Below are positions 33,279-44,210 of a DNA stretch of 64,000 nucleotides, in pieces (the first letter of the stretch is position 1; the number at the start of each line of letters is the position of its first letter). A program made the position numbers and the translations under genes. Source of the stretch: Chenopodium formosanum (lineage: Eukaryota > Streptophyta > Magnoliopsida > Caryophyllales > Amaranthaceae); assembly GCA_024500155.1 (NCBI GenBank), contig CM044877.1, forward strand, positions 14,389,501-14,453,500, in the 5' to 3' direction. The notes under the pieces were generated by a model. That model was not told the DNA's origin. It did no database searches and saw only the letters and a list, made by a program, of their open reading frames with translations.

Positions 33279-34565
33279 ATGTCGTCTAGTTCTTTGTTTA
33301 TGCCCAGGTGTTCCAGATCAGGTTACATTCCATTCGATCCTGAGATCGAGCGCTCTTTCCATAGACAAAAGAATTTATACAGACAAATACTGGCGAGTTC
33401 TGGGGGTGATATTCCTAGAGACCCTCCACCTTATTCTAGTGATTCAGAAGTTTCATCAGAGTCGAAACTAGAGATGACGGTAAAACCACCTAAAAAGCTC
33501 TGCGATTATTCGCAGCCGTCTCTGGCGGATTTTCCCCACCTTTCTCCTATTCTAGATCTCGAGGGAGTATAGTTCGAGATCAAGCCTCAGTTTATCACGA
33601 TGATAGAAATGAAGCAATTTAGTGGAGCTAAGGGTGAGGACCCAAATCTTCACATTACCGACTATTGTAAATATTGCAATACTACAAGGCAAACTAGGGT
33701 CACACAAGACCAAATAAGGGAGATTCTTTTTCCTTTCTCTTTATGTGGAAAAGAAAAATTATGGTTTAATGGCTTAAATAGCACAGCAGTTGGCATTACT
33801 AACTGGGAGACTCTTGTGTTAAATATCTATAACAAATATTACCCTGTAGAGAGGACAACTCTATTGAGAAGTGCGATTCAAAATTTTGCCCAAGAGCAAG
33901 ATGAAACGTTATATAAGGCTTGTGAAAGATTTAAAGATCCGTAGAGAGAGTGCCCCCATCACAATTTAGCACAATGGCAGTTGATACAGGCTTTCTACAA
34001 TGGGATTGGAAATTCCTCTAGAATAATTTTGGATTCTGCAGTTAGTGGGAGATTTATTAACTTGAATGTTGATGATGCAAGATAGGTTATTGAAGATATG
34101 GCAATTCACGATTCCCAATACGGGAATCCTACAGGTTTTGCAAATAAAGGAAAACACCAAGTTGATTTAGTATCCTTTTTGCAAGCTCAACTAACCTCTA
34201 TTTGTCAGAAATTAGATAATCTCAATACTGCTAAATCTAATGTTGCTAATGTTTCTGCAATTAATAATAATGCTAACGATGCTTTCTGTGAAAATTGTGG
34301 AATTGTAGGTCATTAGGAACAGGAGTGCAGGATTTCCATGGAGCAGGTTAACGCTTTTTAGTCCATCAAGCATAATAACCCATACTCCAACACCTAAAAT
34401 CCTGGATACCGGAACCACCCATATCTTTCCTACTGGAGCACTAATGTGTAAAACCCCACGCCTCTACCTCCACAACAATCACAACAAGCACCACCACCAC
34501 AGCAGAAATATTACCATCTAGTTAGAAAACTCAACAACAAACTCCTCCCCCATCTTCCGATCCTG
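33279..34565 (+). pseudogene. Athila gag of element B
   Basis: Starts ATG at MSSSSLFMPRCSRSG, followed by an acidic Ser/Pro linker and the gag core (FSGAKGEDPNLHITDYC, REILFPFSLCGKEKLWFNGL, WETLVLNIYNKYYP, CPHHNLAQWQLIQAFYNGIG). A zinc knuckle CENCGIVGH-x4-C is at about 34288-34330, with its aromatic position turned into a stop (34314-34316). Stops at 33570, 33942, 34083 and 34359 all read Gln (CAG) in element D; the knuckle stop reads TGG there. A Pro/Gln-rich tail ends in a deletion and frameshift near 34515. Dead copy; gag would package element RNA. Confidence 0.88.
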
Positions 34566-34567
34566 CC

Positions 34568-36007
34568 TTGTCAGAAATTAGAGCGATGTTAACTAGAATG
34601 CAAAAGCATATGGAGAGTAGGGATACACAAATTGACTCAATTATAGCCCATAATAAAGTCAAAGATACTCAAATTTCCCAGTTATCCGCTGCTCTACAGA
34701 CTCTCCAACAGGGAGCCCTACCATCGCAGCCAGTACAACCTACAGATCACACGTTTGCAATAACCCTCAGGGGTGGTTCACACTATGATGGACCTCCTAT
34801 GCCCATAGATGATGAACCTGTTTTAACAAAAATTGCTAATCCTGATTCCATTATACCAAAGGATATTAATCCTAACCCTGTAGGGCTAAAGGGTAGTACT
34901 AATATTTCTGATTCTACATTGCAGGGTAAATCTCTAAGGAAGGTTGCAACTCAAGATAAGGGTGACAATGTTCAAAAGCCAGTTATGAAACTTCCATTCC
35001 GCAATCGTCATTTGAAGACCAATTTGGATAAGCAGTTTGGTAAGTTCCTGAAGATGGTGAAAGATTTCCAGGGTATAGTTCCCTTTAGAGAGTTAATTAC
35101 ACAAATTCATGCATATGCAAAATTTATGAAAGAAATATTGACTAGGAAAAGGTCTATTAGTGAGGTAGAGACTGTCGCTTTTACTGCAAAATTTAGTGTC
35201 GTACTACAAAATAAATCTCCACCCAAACTAAAAGACCCCGGTAGTTTTGCTATTCGTTGTCATATTGGCAATCTCATGATTGATAATGCATTATGTGATT
35301 TGGGTGCTACTGTTAGTGTTCATACCATTGTCTGTGTGTTCAAAGAAAAAAAGGGGTAAATTAAAATCTATTAATATTGCTCTGCAAATGGTCGACCGTT
35401 CTTTTAAATACCCCTAGGTGTTTTAGAGGATGTTCCTATTAGAGTAGGTAAATTTTATAAACATGTTGATTTTGTTGTTCAAGACATGGCTGAGGATTTG
35501 CAAACCCCAATTATTTTGGGTAAACCTTTCCTTAATAACGCAGGAGCAATTATAGCTGTGAAATGTTGTAAATTGACGCTATCAGCAGGGGATGATAAAA
35601 TTGTTTTTAATTTGAATAATGCCCCTAAAAGACCCATGATTGAGGAGAAATGTTTTAAAATTGATGTGGTTTACAATTGTTCTAATAAGCCCCAAGCTCT
35701 TGTTAAAGATCCCTTGGAGGCGGTATCGTGTGTTGCATCTTCTACAAGAACAACAAATCGATGGAAAGAGGAAGTAGATGCAATAGAGAGAGCATTATAT
35801 TCTGAAGGTCTTGGTTTCGAAGATGAGAAGGTGGGAACAAATAAGCAAGTTGCGGAAGCTAAGCCTATAGTGAGTGTTCAACCAGATCGAGTTGCAATTG
35901 CTCAATCCAAACACAATTTGAGGCAACCAACAGTCAAAAAGGGTCTTCTGCGAACAATAGCAAAGAACCACCAGTTCAAGCCAATGAGGATCCACCCGAT
36001 AGGGTGA
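34568..36007 (+). pseudogene. Athila gag C-terminus and protease-like domain of element B
   Basis: First frame (to 35359): coiled-coil segment SEIRAMLTRMQKHMESRDTQ, FAITLRGGSHYDGPP, then PFRNRHLKTNLDKQFGKFLK, PFRELITQIHAYAKFMKEIL and ALCDLGATVSV with the protease-like DLG. A frameshift right after it moves the rest to another frame: LQMVDRSFKYP, VPIRVGKFYKHVDFVVQDMA, TPIILGKPFLNNAGAIIAVK, and a charged tail. No RT follows. In place of pol, the sequence moves directly to a GGGAAGCAACCCG block that in Athila elements lies between pol and the next ORF, as I recall it. Confidence 0.82.
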
Positions 36008-36748
36008 ATTGGCGCCTTACAGAGCGTGTTAGGAAGCCGAATCGTGGTCTAAAAACCGCTCGACCAGGTGAGGAACCACCAGACCAGGGTAAGAGGGTCA
36101 TGCGGAACCTAGATAAACCAGCACTTTGCGGGAAGCAACCCGTATTTTCTAGCTTTTTAGTCTTTTTTCTTTTTCTTGTGAGAGGAGAGAAAAGGGAGTT
36201 TAATGAGTTTATGAAGTTGTACAGGTTTTAAAAGAGTTAGTCAATTTTTTGGAGAAAAAATAAGGAATTTCTCGTCATTGTGCTGTCTGGGCCCAACTAG
36301 GCGCGAGAGCAAGGTAGAAAATTCAGCAATTTTTGCCCGATCGGGCGCGAGATTTGACGAGTACGGACATTTTTATCGCCCGACCAGGCGCTAGAGTTGA
36401 AGAAAATCTGGGTTTTATTTCGCCCGATCGGGCGCGAGAGCTATTAAACTTTTCAAATTCAAATCGCCCGACCGAGAGGTGTGGCGCCCAACCGGGCACG
36501 AGCTTCAGCGGAAATAAACGCCTGTTCTTTCTTCCTCCTCCTTCTTTCTTTTCTCATTTTCTCACCTTCCTCCATTGATTCTGTCTCTAAAAACCTTAAA
36601 CTCTCTAACTTCTCTCTAAGATCTTCTCTCCATCTCTTACCCAAATACAAAAATTCTTACATATTTCTAATCCTCTCTTCACCCTCTACATTTCTATACC
36701 AAAATTCCTCAATTTCTAATCAAAAATTTACATACCCATTTTTCTAAT
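36008..36748 (+). other. Spacer of element B with GCCCGATCGGGC palindromes
   Basis: Contains the block TAAACCAGCACTTTGCGGGA shared with element D, then at about 36310-36510 four to five copies of a CGCCCGATCGGGCGCGAG-type word spaced by A-rich sequence, then a CT-rich leader up to the next ORF. GCCCGATCGGGC is a perfect 12-bp palindrome. The same word is in the LTR U3 of this element. Confidence 0.75.
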
Positions 36749-38915
36749 ATGGCTACAAAGAGGGCAAGATCGATTCTTGGGAGGAGTTCTAGTTCTAATC
36801 AGCAATATGATCCGGAACTGCAACTTCTGCAATGGCCAACCATCCGAATTGCAACCCCGGAGCAAAAGGAACGGCTTGAACAACTCTACGGGCGTGAGGT
36901 AGTTCCTTCATGGTGGTTACACAGCCCTACTCTTGAATCTTTTGGTTTATATGATTATGTTAAACGTTTTTTGAACGATATAGGAATGAGGAAATTTGTT
37001 GATATGCTTTACCCTACTTATCGTGAATTGACGTGTGAATTTCTTCTCTCTTTGAAAGTCGTAAATAGTAAAAATGGGCCGAATTTATTTTTTAGGTTGA
37101 ACAACAAGAATGTTAGTAACTTATGTTGAATTTTGTAAATTATTTGAATTGGATTTTGACCTAATGTTTGGCATGCTGATTATAAAATAGGTGATATTTA
37201 TCATGTTTTAACTGGTTTATCGACCCCGGACCCCCAACATGCTAGTACGAAACCTATTCATCACCCTGTCCCAAAAATCTGGCAAAGATTTGCAGGTGTT
37301 TGTTTTTTAGGTAGGAACGAACCTTATAACGCCCAAACTAATGAACTAGCTGTAATTGGACATTATGTGTATGGGTTAGGTAAACTGAACATAGGTAGAT
37401 ACATCATTCACCATTTGAGTAGACATGCCACGGCTAGTAACCAGGCTAGTACCCCTATTCGCTTAGGAGGCCTAATTACTAGGATAGCAGTCAAGAAGGT
37501 CGTGTTTGTTGAGAGTGGGCCTTACGGTCTCACTAACTATGGAGCGGACACCTATATGACTGCTAGGTACCTAGGGATGTCAGTGGGGCGGGTCAAGTAG
37601 GAGAACCACCCCAGTGAGGCGAGGATGGGTCCCGGTTTGGCGGGTGGTGGGGCGGGGATGGAGATAAAAACCATACCCGCCATGGGTGATGGGGCGGGGA
37701 TGGATTTTAGTTTGTAGCTGCCCCATCCCCACTTTATGCCCTCCTCGCCCCACCCGCTCCACTTCGTACCCGCCCCATCCCCACTTCATACCCACCCCGC
37801 TCACTCGCCCAACTTTGTATCCAACATACCCATATCCATATAAATTATTATATAACAATTAAATATACTTATTTTTTTACTATTTTAAATATAAATTAAG
37901 TAAAATAATATAGTAAAAGTATAATACTTTGTAATAGACTTAAATAATAAACAAAACAAAATGTGTAACTTAATAATGATTTTTTAATCATTATGATGTA
38001 ATATACTTGTATTTGGAAGGTGGGGATTAGGCGGGTCTAAGGTGGGGATTAGGTGGAGGTGGATATCCAAGTAGAGGGTGGGGCGGGGATGGTTTTGGGG
38101 TTATACCCACCGGGGCGGGGATGGGGATGAATTTTGGACCCTTTGTAGGGATGGGGATAGGGAAAAGGATGAGAATGTTAGGCGGGGATGGGGATGGGAA
38201 AGCCAACATCCGCCCCGCCCCACCCCATTGACATCTCTATAGGTACCTCGAGGATTTGGGTTGGGTACGTTTGGATAGCCATCAAGTCCCCCACTGGTGC
38301 ATTAGGACAAGTACTAAGTAACCATTGCCTAATATTCCCCTGCCTAGTCTCGAGTTGACCGCCTTTCCCCCTTGGCAAGAGTCTTACACTTATGACCTTT
38401 TAGTTGCCCACGTCCGGGGGCAAGCACCACCAGTTCCACCACCCTACCCCGAGGTAGTTCCCTCACCACCTCATATGCCTCCATCACCCCCTCAAAGTGA
38501 CTCTGAGATAGTTTGGGACCTCCAGAGTATAGGTCAAGCCATAGGTCGCACAGAGCATTCACATACTGACCTTAGGAGGATGGTTGGCTCCTAAGATACT
38601 TGATTAGGGTACCTTGAGAGGAACCAGGGTAGAGCCCTATATCCCATATATGATGATTATGCTTGTCGGGGTGATATTCCTGACGATGATATTTACCCTG
38701 ATTGGTTTCAGCCCCCACCCCAGGGATACGATAGAGATCCCACCGCCCATGGTATTTAAACTGACTATTCATCTTTCCACAGGTATGGCCAGGACATTCC
38801 TTTTGGGAGACCGGCAAGGGGGAGTTTTAACCCTAACTATTTTGGTGGTAGCTCTTCTGGTGCAGGTGGTAGCGGTGGAGGATTTGGCTCCATAGATGAG
38901 GATGATGAAGATTAG
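36749..38915 (+). pseudogene. ATHILA ORF-1-like protein of element B, interrupted by a hAT element
   Basis: Starts ATG at MATKRARSILGRSSSSN. Recognisable pieces are RIATPEQKERLEQLYGREVV, ESFGLYDYVKRFLNDIGMRK, YPTYRELTCEFLLSLK, then after stops near 37127 ADYKIGDIYHVLTGL, FAGVCFLGRNEP, and SRHATASNQASTPIRLGGLI. The order fits the ATHILA ORF-1 family (Pfam PF03078), function unknown. The frame is cut at 37571 by a hAT insertion and resumes at 38248 (RYLEDLGWVRLDS), giving a Pro-rich part (PPVPPPYPEVVPSPPHMPP) and a Gly-rich acidic tail ending IDEDDED before TAG at 38913. Several stops make it non-functional. Domain naming is from memory, without a profile search. Confidence 0.72.
37572..38239 (+). 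mobile_element. Non-autonomous hAT-type element, 668 bp
   Basis: Terminal inverted repeats TAGGGATGTCAGTGGGGCGG and (reverse complement of the right end) TAGAGATGTCAATGGGGTGG. Perfect 8-bp TSD TAGGTACC at 37564-37571 and 38240-38247. Excising it restores the ORF-1 frame (ATARYL then EDLGWV). Both subterminal regions are G-rich on the plus strand or C-rich, with repeated GGGGCGGGGATGG words; the middle (about 37840-38010) is very AT-rich. No transposase. 8-bp TSD and the TAGxGxTGTCA ends indicate the hAT superfamily. Confidence 0.9.
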
Positions 38916-39615
38916 CCATGAGGACATTGTCTGATTTTGGCTTGGGGGAGATTTTTGGATTTGGTATCTTTCTTTTTCCCTTTCTCTTTTTTTTTGGTGT
39001 GTTTTCTTAGAGTAGATTTACTGCTTTCTAGTATAGTTTTACTGATTTCCTATTTGAAAAATACAAAAAAAAAATTGAAAAATCAAAAAAGTACAAAAAT
39101 ACGTTCCAACGAATTGTGAATCATGCTTCCCTATGCTCCATACTTGAAAAAATGTTGTTTTGATTCTTGGTATATGATGATGAGCATTGTGGATTTGTTG
39201 ATCATGATTTGAAGTTTGATTGCTTAGATACTTTAACATGCGTCAATTTTGTCCAACTACTTGTGAATATAGTGCTTAACTAGATGATTTGGTTAGGAAT
39301 GTGTGTTAGTTCCTGGTATGTCAATGAATTTGAGTATTGGTTTGTACCTATGAGTAATGTTTATATGGCTCATTATTATGCACATTGTGGAGGACGAAGG
39401 CGTTCATTCTTTTATGTGGCCTTCAGACGATATTAGATACATTTGTTCCCTTCTAGCTACCCATATTGTTGCTTGTGCCCTTTTATTGTTTATTTAACCA
39501 CATTACAAGCCTATTTAGCCCCATTGGTTACTATTCCCAAGCTTGGCTTGGGGGAGCTTTTAGTTAGTGAGGTGAGGGAGTTGTAGTCTGCATATTATTT
39601 GCACAATGTGGGAAT

Positions 39616-40654
39616 TAGAGCTATCAATTCGGGTAAACGGGTCAGGTTTGAGTTGGGTTAGATTGGGTTGGGTCATCTCGGGTCGGGTCAATATGGGTTA
39701 ATGTCATAACATATGCGGGTCGGGTTCGGGTTGGTCATGCTTGAGTCGGGTCATACATCTTATCGGGTTTGGGTCGGGTTTAGGTCGGGTCAATAAAAGG
39801 TCGGGTTACATTCGGGTCGGGTGAAAAATAAGTCAGGTTAAATTCAGGTTTTTACGGGTTTAAACGAGTTAGGGTCGTTCTCGGGTTCGAGTCGGGTTCG
39901 GTTAAGGTGAATAATTTACGGGTTACATTCAGGTCGGGTCATTCTCGAGTTTAAGTCGGGTTCGGTTCAAGTTAATTATTTGCGGTTATAATCAAGTCGG
40001 GTCATTCTCGGGTTCGAGTCGGGTTTGGTTCAAGTCAATAATTTGCGGGTTATTATCAGGTCGGGTCGACTAGACATTATGTAAACATTTCCAACGCTAA
40101 ATTATTGGAACCGCTAGACATTATGTAGTTAAGTGAAATATTGAAAAAATAGATTTAGAATTCAATTTTCGTTCGAATACTAACATGAGATAAAGACCAT
40201 ACATATTGATTTAATTACAAGTCGGGTCAATAACAAGTCAGGTTGAATTTGGGTCAGGTTAATAACAAGTCGGATTGATTTCGGGTCGGGTTGAAATTTG
40301 AGTCGGGTTACTAACAGGTCGGGTTAAATTCGGGTCGTGTTGAATTCAGGTCGGGTTAGTAACAGGTCGAGTTGAATTCGGATTTTGACGGGTTAAAACG
40401 GATTTGGGTCATTCTCGGGTTCGAGTCGGGTTCGGTTCAGGTCAATAATTTACTGGTTACATTCGGGTCGGGTCCTCTCTAGGTCGGTTCATGTTCGGGT
40501 TCAGGTCTCAAATACTCGGGTCAACTGGGGTCTAGGGTTGGTTTCAGGTCAGGTTAGGTCGGGTTCGGGTCACCATTTTTTTGGGTTCAAACGGGTCGGT
40601 TAATAATCGGGTTAGGGTCGGTATTTTGAGTCGGGTCAGCTTTTGACAGCTCTA
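39616..40654 (+). mobile_element. Non-autonomous hAT-type element, 1039 bp, made of GGGTCGGGTT-like repeats
   Basis: Ends TAGAGCTATCAATTCGGGTA and (reverse complement of right end) TAGAGCTGTCAAAAGCTGAC. Perfect 8-bp TSD GTGGGAAT at 39608-39615 and 40655-40662. Nearly the whole element is a degenerate array of words such as TCGGGTCGGGTT, ATTCGGGTC and GGGTTCGAGTC, with one AT-rich interruption at about 40075-40225. No transposase. Ends resemble those of the 668-bp element nearby, so both may use the same or related hAT transposase. Confidence 0.9.
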
Positions 40655-40749
40655 GTGGGAATACAAGATGAGCAATTTGTTCTTTGATTTTGTGATAAGA
40701 AAAAAATAATAATTTGTGGTTGAGAGTTGAAAATTTCCAATTTGAAGTA

Positions 40750-40895
40750 AAAACGAAAAAAAAAAAAAAAAAAAAAAGAGCTAAAGAAAAAAAAAAATTA
40801 TTTCAATGTTCAAATGTTCTATGTGAAGGTTACTAAAAAAAAAACAAAAAAAAACAAAAAAAAAAAAAAAACAAAAAAAAAAAAAAAAAAAAAAG
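40750..40895 (+). repeat. A-rich low-complexity tract
   Basis: Runs of A broken by single C or G, for example at 40755-40780 and 40835-40893. The equivalent position in element D (62000-62170) is also A-rich, so it is part of the family's 3' region rather than a retroposed tail. Confidence 0.8.
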
Positions 40896-41628
40896 AGTAT
40901 CAAGTTGAAAGAAAGAATGAGTTCAAAGTTTGTTTATTTGCTCTAGTTCTATAATATTATATCGTTATGAGTGAATTTGTAAGTGTTGGGATTGTTTGAT
41001 ATGTTTGAAGTTATATTTGGTGAACTTTTGTTGGAGTTGAGTATGTTGGAGATGATTGGTCATTATTTATTTTTTACCTTGGTTTTATTAGGATTTGGCT
41101 CCCTTTAAGCATTGCTTTTTTCTCACATTTTCCCAAATATTTCCTACCCTTTACCCTAGCCATACATTACAAGCTTTAAAGACCTTCCGACCTTTGTGCA
41201 TAGAGTTGTTTGGATGTGAAAGTGTTGCCTATCAATGCAAGGAATGACTTGACATATTTCGAGTCGACTATTAGGTTGAGTGTATGTCTTTTTAAACACA
41301 CGTTAGTGTGAGTTGGGAGGGCATTGTTCACATAAAGGGGTTGGGATGGAGAGCGATCGAGTACAACTTTTACTCGCCACATAAATGGGAGTTGAGTGTG
41401 TGAGCACTAGTCTTGAATTCTATATGCTCTTGTGGTTAGCTCTACTTGACAATTGTTAGGGAGGATGAGTGATTGGATGGATGAGATTGGTTGATGTTAA
41501 AGCATGCTTGTTAGATTTGCCTTGAATTGTTTGGTCTTGATTTTGTTTATTTGGGGTGAGGCATGTTTTATTTATTCATTGATGAGATTTTTGCTTAGGG
41601 ACAAGCAAAGGTTTGGCTTGGGGGAGTT

Positions 41629-43064
41629 TGATGTGTCTATTTTATATGGTATTTTACCCCCGTACCTTGGTCATAATTGGTATGTTTTTGGCTCTTTAAA
41701 ACCACTTTTATTACTAATTGGTGTTTTCTAGTGTTTTCGTAGTTTTGACTTTTGTAGGGTTGCACTTTTGGAGCATTTTACCGAGATATTATGAAGTGAC
41801 AACGAGCATTGGAGGAGCACGACCATCTTTCATAGCCCAAGATCAGTTAGAGTTATCGAACCGGTGATTAAGGGCTCGACATTTGAGATTCTGAGGCATT
41901 TGGACCGAGTATTCAAGACCCGATGAGGAAATCCGGATTGGGCCGAAGAATCAGAGCCCAATCAAAGTCCAAGCTTGCCCAAGTGGCCTTTCCCGGCCAA
42001 AGGAGCTCCCGCCCAAAGGCGCGCCCGACCGAGGCGAGCTGATGAAGAAAGAGACCTCGCGCCCGAGCTCACGCCCGGCTGGGCGCGAGAGAAGCACTTG
42101 ATGGAGAAAAAGCGGGCCCGATCGGGCGGTACCCTCGCCCGATCGGGCGCGTGTTTTGAAGAACTGATTTCCGATAATTTTTACTTAGTTTCTAATTAGG
42201 ATTTAGGAGCTTAGAATAAATACGTTTTGGGTTGTTTTGTTACGATTATTCTCCCATATTCTCTCTACTATTCTTTCCCTTAGACTTTCTTTCTCTACTT
42301 AGTTTATTTTCTCTCTCTTAATTTCTCTCTCTACAACTTTATACTTTGTTCTTAACTCAACTCTTTATTTCCGATTACTTTGGTAACGAATTCTTCTCCT
42401 TTAATCTCAGTTATTTATTTTATTTCTTCTATCATGCTTTCTTTAATCGTTTTGATTAGTTTAGATTTAATTATGCATGACTAGTTTTCTTTCTAGGGTT
42501 TGTGGGGATCCATGAATAATATGAAGGGCTTATTAATTTCCTATTGATTGATTTAATGCTCTGCAACTAGATTCGCGCAGGTCTTTTATGTATGAGTTTA
42601 GCAATATTTATTTGAGATTCGAGAGATGAGAATTGATATTTAGGCTTAGTTTCAATAGGCAGGTTAATTTATAAATGGTTAAGTCGAGATTCGAGAGATG
42701 AGATTTAATACCGGTGGATTAATTCTATGATTGTCATACTTAGCGAGAGCCCTTTATGATCTGATTAATTGTTGCATTGATGATTGATTATTATGCTTTA
42801 CCCTGGAATATTGTTAATTGGTGAACCTATACCCTAGGTCTTTTATTCATTGATTTTCTCCTACTTTTATTTCTCCCTTCTCATATTCTTCGTAGTATAG
42901 TTCCTTTGATTAACAACTCTTGGTTACATAATAATTTAGATTATAATAATTAATTAAGAATAGAAAGACTTGTTTCCCTGTGGATTCGACCCTACTTCCC
43001 TATCTGCTTTAGGTAGAGGACTTAGGAATTACTTTTGATAAGGTGATACGACTTTAGCCTGTCA
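41629..43064 (+). repeat. 3' LTR of element B
   Basis: TGATGTGTCTATTTTATATG ... ACTTTAGCCTGTCA, 1436 bp. U3 has the GCCCGATCGGGC-type cluster at about 41985-42160 and a weak TATA candidate (AATAAATACG) near 42215. U5 has GGATTCGACCC at 42982-42992. Followed by AAATT and AGGCGCCGTT, the start of a degenerate PBS, which shows that another internal region once followed. Confidence 0.83.
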
Positions 43065-43080
43065 AAATTAGGCGCCGTTT

Positions 43081-44210
43081 TTGGTTCATTCACTTTCGAG
43101 ATCAAGGCAATATTAGTTCTATTCACAAGGTCAAGAGATGAATAACCATGCAAAATATCAATAACAAATTTAGACACATCATCCCCAACAATATGCCAAA
43201 ATTTTTGATAAAAAATAGCATGCATTCCATCGTGTCCGTGAGCTTTGCAAGGATGAATCTGATTTAGAGCTGCAAAAATTTCATCCTTCATATAAGGATT
43301 GAGAAAATCGAGATTTTTCTCTAGAGAAATGGTACTTCTAAAATGATGCAAAATCTCATCAATATTCAGATCCGAAGGCATACCCGAACCAAAGATGCCT
43401 CGAAAATATTCAATTATTACCTTCTCATTCTTTTTCTCATATGTCTGCCACTCCCCATCTTCATCAAAAATCCCCTTGCGAAGCTTTATGATGAAAGTAA
43501 CTCGTAGTTTTATCTCTGTCCCGAATTTCAGCCACTCTAGAACGAATGTACCAATACGCTTCTTTCTTCTCATGGAGGGCATTAAGATCCTTCTAAAGAT
43601 GAACACATTCATCGCAGCTTGATGGGGATATCACGGTCTGCTGAGCAGCCCGAAGAGTTGATTCAGTGTCTTCAATTTGGTCCCAAGGTCGTCAAATTTC
43701 TCCCTACTCAAGGCCAACAGTTTGCTGCCAACTGTTAGAAGCTTCAATACTACATTATCTCCAACTCCCTCAGTCCACACCTTACGCATTGTCTCTTCAC
43801 ATTCTTTGTCTAGAAGCCAAGTTGTCTCAATCATAAACCTTCTCTTGTTCTTCTTCTTTCGAGCACTATTATTATCAAACCGAGTCAAAATAGGCGTGTA
43901 GTCTGAACAATATCTCAAGAGATGCTCCACATAAACCCCGGGGTAGAGGTTAAGCCATGAAGCTAAGGAGAGGTAACAAACCGGTCGAGCCTTTCCCGAA
44001 TTTTAGTAGCAGCAGCATCCCCCTTCTCCCAAGTCCACCATTGGCCCCGAAAACCAAGATCTCTAAGCTCACGAGTATCCATGACCTCACAAAAATTTAC
44101 CATCTCCCTTCTATCTCGATCCAAACCCCCCTCCTTTTCATCATACGTTAATATTTCATTGAAATCTCCTCCAAGTACGATGTTTATTCAAAGAATCTGG
44201 CCACCCATAT
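43081..44210 (-). pseudogene. LINE (L1-like) ORF2 fragment: endonuclease end and start of RT
   Basis: On the minus strand the right-hand part reads VLGGDFNEILTYDEKEGG, FRGQWWTWEKGDAAATKI, RERLDRF, the C-terminal half of an L1-type AP endonuclease. After a stop and frameshift come EHLLRYCSDYTPILTRF, RRFMIETTWLLDKECEE, then YEKKNEKVIIEYFRGIFGSG, and RT motifs KAHGHDGMHAIFYQKFWHIV and NRTNIALISKVNEP. It stops there, at the Athila PBS remnant, so the catalytic RT part and the 3' end are missing. LINE insertions are usually 5'-truncated, so loss of the 3' part points to later rearrangement. The right side is cut by a chromovirus-like LTR. Confidence 0.88.

Larger units (their letters stand above)
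38916..41628 (+). other. 3' non-coding region of element B
   Basis: Carries three PPT-like tracts with GGCTTGGGGGAG: about 38938-38952 (preceded by GAGGACATTGT), 39543-39556, and the terminal one 41613-41628 next to the LTR. A block around 39385-39440 (GGAGGACGAAGGCGTTCATT) is almost identical in element D. The A-rich low-complexity stretch 40750-40895 also has a counterpart in D. Interrupted by the hAT element at 39616. No credible ORF. Confidence 0.65.
32417..43079 (+). mobile_element. Athila-like non-autonomous element B
   Basis: Consists of the 3' half of the 5' LTR (32417-33164), PBS, gag and protease-like pseudogenes, a GC-palindrome region, an ATHILA ORF-1-like pseudogene, a long 3' region, PPT, and a full LTR at 41629-43064. 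The 748 bp of 5' LTR match the end of the 3' LTR almost base for base, apart from a short gap near 42528. No reverse transcriptase or integrase. Bases 43065-43079 after the 3' LTR read as a leader plus the start of a PBS, so a second element copy once shared this LTR. Two hAT-type elements sit inside. Confidence 0.85.

Noticed and set aside
38178..38594. Proline- and glycine-rich ORFs on both strands around the hAT element
   Set aside because: Minus-strand ones are translated GGGGCGGGGATGG sub-terminal repeats; only the plus-strand Pro-rich part is real ORF-1 remnant and is annotated as such.
39640..40640. GGGTCGGGTT array as interstitial telomere repeat
   Set aside because: Unit is not TTTAGGG, spacing is irregular, and clear hAT-type ends with an 8-bp TSD enclose it.
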